Part shown: piece by piece, positions 57,141 to 64,000 of the stretch | How positions within the stretch are numbered: position 1 is the first letter of the stretch | How the letters are laid out: each line of letters starts with the position of its first letter | Assembly (NCBI GenBank): GCA_947359465.1 | Contig: OX375872.1 | Coordinates: forward strand, 5,004,395 to 5,068,394 | From: Metellina segmentata | Taxonomy: Eukaryota; Arthropoda; Arachnida; Araneae; Tetragnathidae | Direction of reading: 5' to 3' | DNA length: 64,000 bases | Position numbers and translations under genes: made by a program | The notes under the pieces: model-generated | Database searches by the model: none | What the model was told of the DNA's origin: nothing | The model's input: only the letters and a program-made list of their open reading frames with translations

Positions 57141-57628
57141 TTTATGATCAATATTGAATCATCCTTTAGTTTCAATAAATCAGAAAATAGATGAGGCAAC
57201 ACAAGCAACCATTTCAAGAATTGCATAATGTACAACCAGCCAGCTACATAACACATAATTGATATTTTTGTACAGCAGAAATAATTGGTACAGAATATAT
57301 CTTTTTATACTTCGTTCAAGTGTGTGTATATTATGAGTGCTGTTCATCACGAATGTTTATACATTACTCTACACTGTGTTTAAATTTATGATGCCATCTG
57401 TTTACATTACTGTTGCTAGTATATGTATATATTCTAATAATCAGTTACAATTGGCTGATGCAATCTCTTATGATACATAGTAATTGACCCAGTTGCCTCT
57501 GAGTCTTTATGCTGCTCAGATCATTTTTTGCCTGCCAATTGTGAGGTCCTTTTATAAATATCCTGTTGTTAATGTCCTGTTGTACTTGAAGTACACTCTT
57601 ATTCCTTTATTACAAGATATAACAGTGT

Positions 57629-57812
57629 ATTTAGACTACATAATCTTTTTTATAATTCCAAATTATTTGAAGACAATTTAAGCATAGGAAGAAACTTGGT
57701 ACTCAATGAAACATTGATCATGTACTACCAGCTAGCTATATGACTTATAATAACTGATATTTTTGTAAAACTGAAATAATTGGTATAGAATATATCTTTT
57801 TTTAATTATTAC
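57629..57812. repeat. Direct duplication of interior sequence 56946-57310
   Basis: TAGACTACATAATCTT ... AAGCATAGGA-GAAACTTGGTACTCAATGAAACATT matches 56946-57032, and then jumps to CATGTACTACCAGCTAGCTA ... GGTATAGAATATATCTTTTT, which matches about 57228-57312. The roughly 195 bp between these in the first copy are missing. Confidence 0.75.
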
Positions 57813-57952
57813 TTCTAATTCATATAACAATAGGTAAAATATGTGGTTTTTAGGAAGTCTTTTATTAGCATATTACAACACCAAAGATTTTTATAAATCT
57901 TGACATTCTATATGATTAAACAATAATTACCAGTTGATGTGACATATTACCC

Positions 57953-58431
57953 TCCTGATTTTTTTTTCCACTTAAAGTACCCATGTTATTTAGTGTTTTT
58001 ACCAAGTTTAAAAGAAAAATATTGTGTCCCATTTTTTTTTGTGTGTGGCCTATTACAGTTAACTGTTTTTTGAAGGCAATTTTTCCACTTCACATGTAAT
58101 AATAGTATTACAAAGTAAATTTATTGTTGTTTTGGCATTATATATAAACTTTTGATATAAATAGCTTCAAATCGGTACCAGAATTACTGAATTTGAACCA
58201 TTAGGTCTCAAGTTATTACCTTTTGAGACATTGCTGCAAAATCCAAGATGGCCGCCGATTGGTAAAAATGACCCATTTTCAAAAGCCTGTATCTTGGCTA
58301 ATATTGGGCAGAATACTTTACAAATTGAGATTTGAGGTTCTTACTACCATGTGTATCTATGTTAAAAATTACAAAAAAAAATCGGTGACTATGGTGCAAC
58401 ACTCACCGGCTGCCCTCACATGGAATGACCC
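57953..58431. repeat. Right terminal repeat of the long-TIR element
   Basis: Inverted copy of 55355-55848. The outermost 40 bp are diverged (CACCGGCTGCCCTCACATGG before AATGACCC), while the remainder is close. Confidence 0.8.
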
Positions 58432-58435
58432 TACA

Positions 58436-59110
58436 GTTAGTGAGATATAAAAAGTTAGGGGAGGTGGCACCTTCTAACAATCACTTTGCTAGAAATCTAA
58501 AAGTTTCAGCACTCGTAAATTCTTTACACAAGTCTTTAGAGGACTCGTGTTGCAATTTTTTATTATTGATTATGGCTTGTACTCGGGTATCGACAGTTGC
58601 CTTTTTATTCTGATATTTATATAATGACCAAAAGTATCATCTGTGGTTTCGATCTGCTTACAATCGGCTTTTAATGAGCTTGAAGGTAGAACAGTTTTTG
58701 ATTGTCTGTTAATTAAACGTTATAAGAAATTACATTTTCAAATTGCTCCAGTCCTCATATTTTCCTGAGAATATGGGAAGTGGGATTTCTATTATTTTTA
58801 CACTTGACTTCTGGTCATTGCGATTCCCATCAACAGTCGAGGAATCCTTATTTTGTTGTGTTTAGTAGATATGCAAGCCTTGCCTCAATTTTTTCAAGGC
58901 GATCATCCACGAGTTGAATATTGTCAACATCAGGTAAGTCCGTACTGCATGGCAAATCAAAACGTTGTAGTTCTGCGATTTTTCTTCTTAAAGTCCTTAG
59001 TAAGTTCTAATTTGATTGAAAATTCCATCCTAGTTTCTGGAACTTCTTCAAAGATTTTAATATAGACATCCAGTCGAGTTATTTTGCCTTCATAGCAGTT
59101 TTGATCTTGT
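58436..59110 (-). pseudogene. BEL/Pao gag, N-terminal part (DUF1759-like)
   Basis: On the - strand: KITRLDVYIKIFEEVPETRM then DLPCSTDLPDVDN and QLVDDRLEKIEARLAYL (helical N-terminal part). After a stop comes the capsid signature LPIFSGKYEDWSNL (compare LPKLSLPTFSGKYDEW), about 58790-58740. ATVDTRVQAIINNKKLQHES and SKDLCKEFTSAE follow at about 58600-58500. The next part continues at 54960 on the other side of the long-TIR element. Stops and frame changes are frequent. Confidence 0.75.
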
Positions 59111-59151
59111 TAAGCCTATTCATAGAACCTTAATTTCGTTCTCGGACCAAA

Positions 59152-59673
59152 TGTCAAGGCCCACCAAAGAAGCAAGGAAGTGAACTGTATTTAAACAAAT
59201 TTATTTGAAAACTTATCAAGATTTGTGACATGGACAAGGTGGTTAATATGTCTAGTGTTTTATCCCACAAAACAGGCCTTTTTTGAATTAATGCAATTAA
59301 AATTTCGTTATCAATATTTAGGTCACTCATGTACACAATAGAAAATAGTGTTACACACACAAAGTTAACTCACCCTGAGCAAAACAGCCATATGTGTAAA
59401 TATACATTTGGTTACCTACGCCGTTAGTTGGGCAGCGACAGTAAAACTGCCTTCGACTCCAGTGGCAATTGGTGGCTGCATAACTACAGCCAACGGCAAA
59501 TTGACAGCATGTTTTTTTTTCCGTTTAATGTATCGCCTCTAATTTACTTCAATGTGCTACTGTTGGAATGGCGGAGACAGCCGATTCTCTGCCGTGGAAA
59601 AATCCGTGTGTGTAACCGCCCTTAGGCCTACTCTATGTTTTATGTGTTAATTTTGTATAGGTGTAATGTTACA
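59152..59673 (-). repeat. Upstream LTR of the BEL/Pao element
   Basis: 522 bp that, on the - strand, start TGTAACATTACACC and end GGTGGGCCTTGACA (TGT...ACA ends). Directly after it on that strand comes TTTGGTCCGAGAACGAA, a primer-binding-site-like sequence at the usual place before gag. The GC-richer part 59430-59630 may be a separate small insertion. Confidence 0.65.
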
Positions 59674-60841
59674 GGGGAGGAAGAGGGATAGATAGTAAAG
59701 AGATATATAAACAATACAATGAAATTATGTTTTGAAAACTTTGAAATTTACCATAATATCCCAATTTATTCTTACCACCAGTACTCATGATATTGTCAAA
59801 TCATGGCCATACATAACAGTTCCAAGGTTCAATAAATCAAACATTTCATAACAACAAACTTTATATTATTGGTGAAAGCAACAATAAGATCCATATAATA
59901 AATCTAGTTCCTTTAATTTAATCATTGCATCCAATTCAAATACATATTCGTTCATCACTTGTTATTCAAAATTTTTACTCATTTTAGCTGACCATTGTTG
60001 ATTAATTGTTGTATACCTAAATTAAGACATCAAATAATACAACGTATGAGACGTTTTGTTTAATGAGACCTGTGGTGCATTTTGTTTCTCAGTTTTCATA
60101 TTTTAGGCATAATTTATATTTACTGGCAAATGTCTGGTTCTGCATTTAAACTACTATATTTTATTTTTTGCCTTTATAGGTGGAGAATCTTGCTTCACAG
60201 AAGTGTGAAGTTGAGAAAAGCAGCAATATTAATTTTGCTTTTTTAGATAAGATTTAATATCTTGTAAATGTAGCCTAAATCCTAATACTATGAAATATCG
60301 TGTGTTCAAATCGACTAGCCAGCCTATATGGGGCTAAGTTTCGAAAATGCTGTTCCAAGAAATCACTCAGACATTCAGTTCCTGGAAGGGCCGTTGTGAT
60401 TAAGAGAGACCTGATTAGCAGACAAAATGTTTTACATTATTTTTTCTTTAAAATATATTTATTAATAATTACAAATGAAAGTAGTATTTCAAAAATCACT
60501 CACAGGTACCACTTTTACCTCATCTTGTCATTAAGTAACTCCTTATAAAATGCAAACAAGATTAAGTTGGTTGAAATGTTTTGATACATTTATGTTTAGG
60601 TAAATGGCAACTTTTCTGCCCTTTTCCATTAGTGATTTCGAAAAAATATTCGGCTACCCCAGTGTACCTGCTTCGGTTCTTCATTCCATTTGTTATATTT
60701 TCTGTTCCTTTTAAAATTTATATTTTACTTTTATGCTTACCTGTGTATACAAAACGTTTACATTTTTTTAACATTTAACCAATTTTTAAGCGGATTATTT
60801 CTTCTGTTTCAATATTCTTATTGTGTTTTCTTTCAATGCAG
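59674..60841. other. Intron sequence before exon F
   Basis: No gene. A patch at 60300-60430 looks like a piece of an unassigned repeat. The acceptor at the end is TTTCTTTCAATGCAG. Confidence 0.45.
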
Positions 60842-61007
60842 GAGAGGGCATTCTGTTTTAAGAGCTGTACTTCCTAAAAAAGAGGAACATGTTTTGCTTA
60901 TAAGGATGACACCTATTCAAAGACAATTGTACAAATGTTTTGTTAAAGATCTCTTATATGTTCAGCAAGCTACAAATCCATTAAAATTGTTTGCTGTGTG
61001 TTGCAAG
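60842..61007 (+). CDS. RAD54L2: RAD54L2/ARIP4-like helicase exon F: start of the C-terminal lobe
   Basis: A 166-bp exon. AG from exon E plus its first G makes Arg, and it ends in phase 0 at TGCAAG|GTAGGT. It reads RGHSVLRAVLPKKEEHVLLI, then RMTPIQRQLYKCFVKDLLYV and NPLKLFAVCCK. The pattern (LP-K-E-HVL-IRMT-IQR-LY) is the bridge between the two motor lobes. In ARIP4 the next residues (IWNHPD) are in the following exon, which was not found before the window ends. No stop or frameshift. Confidence 0.93.
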
Positions 61008-61269
61008 GTAGGTTTTGTTTTTTATTGAATTGTAAATAAACTCTCTTTATTTTGCATGAATTGAAGAGTAAAAATTAACTTATTACAGTATTTATAATCA
61101 AGATTGTTATTGCAAGACATGCAGCTAAGTTATATAGAACTAATACGACACAATAGCAAAATTAATTCACTTTTCTATTCGCATTAAATATTTATTAAAT
61201 GGCTGAAGTATATATATGCAGGAGGGGCAAAAAAAATTGAATTTAGTAGGAATCTCTACTGTTATATTT
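61008..61269. other. Intron sequence after exon F
   Basis: No feature. Confidence 0.45.
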
Positions 61270-61596
61270 GCCGACCAACCGGTATAGTGGTTAAGGTGTT
61301 AGCCTCTAGTTCGGAAGGTTCCTGGTTCGAATCCGGGTCCGAGCATGGATGTTTGTAAACGTATGGTGTAGAGGCAGCTGGTGCACCTTAAATCTGTCGT
61401 GGCCGAAAGTCCTCACGTTGGGTTGGCGTGGAAGTTTGGAGAGTGGGGTGCCAGTTCAGGTGTTGCTTCGTCATCTGACCGTGGTTCAAAATTACGAGGT
61501 GTTGTCCTCGGTTCTTTCCCTTAAGGCAGTGCTCTCCAACCTTTTTATCGCCGCGGACCAAATCATCGTTTGATAATTTTAACGCGGCCCGCTGAG

Positions 61597-61606
61597 GGGG
61601 GGGGGG
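61597..61606 (+). repeat. Run of ten G
   Basis: Homopolymer near the left end of the hAT element. Confidence 0.8.
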
Positions 61607-61658
61607 ACGTTGATTGTTTATATTTTAGATATGTTTTGATTTAATAATTTTAATTTAA

Positions 61659-62275
61659 CTAGGGGGCCCGCCCCCTGCTCGCTGACGCTCGCCAACCCCA
61701 GGAGGATTGCTTCGCAAACCTCATTGGTTCGCTGCGCGAATCTATGCTCGCTTTGCTCGCATCAATGAAGACATGTGTCCTAGCAGAAGGGATTGTTGAG
61801 AACAAAAAAATTATATTCCAAAAAAAAAATTTCAAATCTAAATTTGCTGTATTACAGAAAATAAAAATATAGTACCTCTGGAATCAGAATTCAAATGAAA
61901 ACTTTGAGAAAATTTTAACTAGAAATGATAGCCCTGATTGGAAATCGAATACCCAGCATGTTGTTTGTGCGTACATTTACCCAAGCACTCGAGCCACTCA
62001 CACTTTTTCATTGAGTTTGCTGTCGAAAATTGTAGTGCAAGCGTATTGTTGATCTATAATTGTTGGCCCTGAAAAGATCCTCCGCTTCCTTTGATTTCTA
62101 TTAACTGCAACAGCTCGACAAAAATTTTTTTTTCAATAAAATTTCATTCGATAACGCTATAAATTCAATTGAGGCGCGAGGTTTTATGGTAAACAAACAA
62201 TCGTACAATGTTGCCAAAACGCGATAACAAATAACGTCTTTTTTGCGTGCCACGTAAGAGAATTATATATATAGA
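61659..62275. mobile_element. GC-ended element (CTAGGGGGCCCGCCCCC), nested in hAT
   Basis: Starts CTAGGGGGCCCGCCCCCTGC followed by TCGCTGACGCTCGCCAACC, as at the ends of 19733-20554. It ends in an AGAATTATATATATAGAT tract. No coding. It interrupts the non-coding left part of the hAT copy. Confidence 0.55.
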
Positions 62276-62401
62276 TTGTATTCAAACATGCCTTCAAAAT
62301 AAAATACAGTTACACTAAAAAATAAACATAAAGTGATTTAACATTTTAACTCACTAGAATGCTAAATCAATGAGTTCCTTGTTTCATTGAAATGAGACGG
62401 T

Positions 62402-62960
62402 TTCATCAGGGGGTAATAGGAGACAATGACACCCTAAGTGTGTTGCTTATGTCCAGTTTATTCCGTTGTTTTGTTTGGGTTGCTGTCACTGCAGAAAACC
62501 CCGCTTCACATAGATAGGTTGTCGGAAATGGCAATATTGATTTAAGTGCTGTGGTGGCAATCTCAGGGTATTCCGCCATGACTTTAATCCAGAAGAACCG
62601 GCAGAGTTATTGTCTCGAACGTAGTTTTAAGGCCGCCTTCATTTGCAATATCCAGCAGTTGATCTTCTGGTACAGACATGCTAGATTTGCCTGATTTGTT
62701 GACAAATGGGTTTGCGGATCCATCCCTTACTAGTTCGTGGGTCTTTTGTGGTTGGAAAGTAGCGATCAAACTCTTTTAAAAGCAAAGACAGGTGATCGTG
62801 CACCAACTGGGAGAATGAATGTTTAGGCTGTCTCGTCTAAAATCCCCGCTAATGTCTGAAACATGTCCAAAATGCCTCTGTTCACGCGTCGTCCCCACAA
62901 CTTCAGTTTGGCTTTAAATACAGCTACTTTGTCTGCCAACTTGAAAACAGCTGTCACATT
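62402..62960 (-). pseudogene. hAT transposase, C-terminal part, decayed
   Basis: On the - strand: KLKLWGRRVNRGILDMFQTL (about 62910-62850), then after a stop and frame change a LLLKEFDRYFPTTK-like segment. From 62700 downward the sequence reads PFVNKSGKSSMSVPEDQLLD and IANEGGLKTTFETITLP, and then in a new frame FWIKVMAEYPEIATTALKSI, LPFPTTYLCEAGFSAVTATQ and KLDISNTLRVSLSPITP. The last part is the hAT dimerisation domain. The copy resembles the type domesticated as ZBED5/GTF2IRD2-like proteins. The N-terminus is absent, and several frameshifts make it inactive. Confidence 0.85.
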
Positions 62961-63274
62961 TATCAAAATTGGAAAATAGAGATATACAGAATTCAGAAGT
63001 CATAATTGAAGCTCTAGTAACAGAACAAATTTCAAGTTATGATTTACCGCCTCCTCATTTGAGTGGACATTTCATAGATAAGAACCGCACAAACCCGAGA
63101 GAAATACACCACAGTAAATAAAATGGAAATAATTTAATGTTCCTTGGGCGGCCCGGTACCATTTGATCCACGGACCGGTCCGGGGGTTGGGGACCACTGC
63201 CTTAAGGGACTGATCCCGGACCTTCGTCAATAGCCCGTTGTGTTGCTCTAGTACGACGTTAACTAAAAATTACT

Positions 63275-63852
63275 CTACTATTATAAAAGGAAGTGTCTGT
63301 TTAGGGTCCACAAAATCCTGACGATTTATGGCACTTACAGCAGTGAGAAATGGCACACAGTTAGTCCAAAGTTTTTGCAATTTTTGGGTCGCTGCAAAAT
63401 TTTAAAATTCAATCTAGAATGTTTTTAAATGAATTTAATAGTTTTATTCTCTACCTGCTTCTTCTGATGTGTTTCGTCCGGACGAAAGAAGAAACCCCCT
63501 AAAATGAACTTTTTCTCCCCCACGTGACCTTTTATATTTTCGCAAGAGATTGTGACGTCACGTGGGCTTTCTCTTTTTAAAAAAAAAAAACAGATTGCAT
63601 ATTCTGCCCTTTGCGTTAAAAATAAAGATTATGTTTCCTGTCCCCTTTTCGGCGAATGAGAGCAAGAAATAAAAAAACATATTGACTGGGATTGTTAAGT
63701 TTTTTTTTCGTAAAATCAGAATTGCTAAAGATAGATTGAAAATTTCAATGGATTTGAAATCTGCTGAAAATTTTACACCAGATTAATACATTACATAATG
63801 GCGTTGCCCATGGTGTTGGTTTGCAAACTACGGGCAATGCCGGCCTAGTAAG
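63275..63852 (+). mobile_element. Rolling-circle-like non-autonomous element, most complete copy
   Basis: Starts CTATTATAAAAGGAAGTGTC, continues with CACAAAATCCTGACGATTTATG, the GACGTCACG block, GATTTGAAATCTGCTGAAAA and AATACATTACATAATGG, and ends about GGGCAATGCCGGCCTAGT. The same order is seen at 14050-17830 and inverted at 6600-7225. It directly follows the SINE. No coding; class inferred from the CTAG-type end. Confidence 0.55.
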
Positions 63853-64000
63853 TTCTAGTTGTAAAACAGTTTGGTAGTTCGTCTCGTTTCAACATATCTT
63901 CATTTTTCAATATTAAAAAGCATCGTTGAAGTGCTACTGAAGTTTTTAGATTCTAGCGTTTCATCAATCCTGTGAGACGTTTGCCTGAAATTGACCAGTC
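63853..64000. other. Right edge, nothing recognised
   Basis: Intron or flank sequence without features. Confidence 0.4.

Larger units (their letters stand above)
55355..58431 (-). mobile_element. DNA transposon with about 480-bp inverted termini, family unknown
   Basis: Both ends start GGGTCATTCCA and are flanked by TACA (55351-55354 and 58432-58435). The left terminus (55355-55848) and the right terminus (57953-58431, inverted) match over nearly their whole length. Shared landmarks are CATAGATACACATGGTAGTA, GGCCATCTTGGATTTTGCAG, GGTCTCAAGTTATTACC (inverted at the right), and GGAGGGTAATAT at the inner border. The left terminus is followed by a second, direct copy (55890-56424). The interior has a broken frame on the - strand. 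It sits in the BEL/Pao gag. Confidence 0.78.
50640..59151 (-). mobile_element. BEL/Pao LTR retrotransposon, broken and interrupted (body)
   Basis: Coding pieces lie in BEL/Pao order on the - strand, from gag (59.1 kb) to the integrase C-terminus (50.7 kb). The upstream LTR is at 59152-59673. A 3-kb long-TIR element (55355-58431) splits gag. No downstream LTR was found; sequence is lost or unrecognised near copy B of the TIR element. Everything is full of stops. Confidence 0.8.
5315..61007 (+). other. RAD54L2: RAD54L2/ARIP4-like SNF2 helicase gene: span of the six visible exons
   Basis: Six exons whose phases fit one another define one gene. The product is a nuclear ATP-dependent chromatin remodelling/translocase protein of the Snf2 superfamily. 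In vertebrates ARIP4 binds the androgen receptor and SUMO-modified proteins; that role is known of the family, not seen here. Features that favour ARIP4 over its relative ATRX are [10 protein letters not shown] at the start of the motor, [35 protein letters not shown] and [19 protein letters not shown]. The introns range from about 5.7 to 17.8 kb and hold nearly all the transposons described below. No alternative exons were identified. The 5' part (N-terminus) and the 3' part (helicase C domain and tail) were not found in the window. Confidence 0.9.
61527..63199 (-). mobile_element. hAT transposon, 1,673 bp, defective
   Basis: The left end CAGTGCTCTCCAACC and the right end GGTTGGGGACCACTG are inverted. 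CCTTAAGG is directly repeated at 61519-61526 and 63200-63207, an 8-bp duplication. The CAGTGGTCCCCAACC type of end and the 8-bp duplication are hAT traits. Inside there are a transposase remnant on the - strand and another, non-coding insertion (61659-62275). Confidence 0.92.
61270..63265 (+). repeat. tRNA-derived SINE, split by a hAT element
   Basis: The head has an A-box-like TATAGTGGTTAAGGTGTTAG (61283 on) and a B box GGTTCGAATCC (61324-61334), as in RNA polymerase III promoters of tRNA origin. The body (61381-61526) matches 35351-35464. After the hAT element it resumes at 63208 with ACTGATCCCGGACCTTCGTC and ends about 63265 (ACGTTAACTAAA). Outside the hAT insert the SINE is about 320 bp. 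No tRNA cloverleaf beyond the promoter boxes, so it is not a tRNA gene. Confidence 0.82.

Noticed and set aside
59428..59625. 65-codon frame within the BEL/Pao LTR
   Set aside because: No recognised domain and it lies in the LTR; probably chance or a small insertion.
61270..61345. A tRNA gene with good A and B boxes
   Set aside because: The sequence continues into a SINE body also found at 35351-35464, and no acceptor stem or proper cloverleaf could be drawn.
1..64000. CRISPR arrays, operons, ribosome binding sites and bacterial terminators
   Set aside because: No regularly spaced repeats and no prokaryotic gene layout; the window is a spliced animal gene with eukaryotic transposons.

Overview
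The window is a strongly AT-rich piece of an animal genome, most likely an arthropod and possibly a spider or other arachnid. That placement is an inference from very long introns, the mix of mobile elements and one clearly animal gene; nothing here fixes the species. There is no bacterial-style gene organisation.

One host gene runs through the window on the + strand: an SNF2-family helicase of the RAD54L2/ARIP4 type. Six exons are visible (5315-5431, 12445-12676, 30677-30841, 42420-42534, 48129-48356, 60842-61007). They total 1,023 coding bases in about 55.7 kb, all have GT/AG borders, and their phases chain without a break (0, 1, 1, 2, 2, 0). Together they cover the ATP-binding half of the motor, from motif I (HSMGLGKT) through the DEGH box to the region after motif III. 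The 5' exons and the helicase C-terminal exons lie outside the window or were not found.

Everything else is intron or flank, packed with mobile elements, many nested. From left to right: a gag-like retroelement reading frame at the left edge (- strand); decayed mariner/Tc1 copies (1.5-5 kb); a 5'-truncated non-LTR retrotransposon with a 12-bp target duplication (9.1-10.8 kb); a decayed non-LTR fragment (11.5-12.0 kb); a pogo/Tigger-like MITE (13.5 kb); a piggyBac copy with perfect TTAA duplications inside an older repeat (14.7-17.6 kb); and a TIR element that contains both a hAT MITE and a full-length but broken two-ORF non-LTR element (21.4-29.3 kb). These are followed by a Copia remnant split by a Gypsy fragment and a SINE piece (31.4-36.9 kb); a second Tigger-like MITE (37.9 kb); a Harbinger-like element inside a retroelement RNase H gene (38.8-40.6 kb); hAT fragments and nested TIR elements (44.5-46.8 kb); a second copy of the 21.4-kb TIR element that serves as an empty site (49.9-50.6 kb); a BEL/Pao retrotransposon with one recognisable LTR, split by an element with about 480-bp inverted termini (50.6-59.7 kb); and a tRNA-derived SINE split by a hAT element that is itself split by another repeat (61.3-63.3 kb).

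The part least explained by known families is the long-TIR element at 55355-58431: TACA target duplication, one terminus duplicated in tandem, and a decayed reading frame I could not assign. The mobile elements almost all carry stops or frameshifts. The exception is the truncated non-LTR copy at 9.1 kb, whose frame is open but lacks most of the protein.
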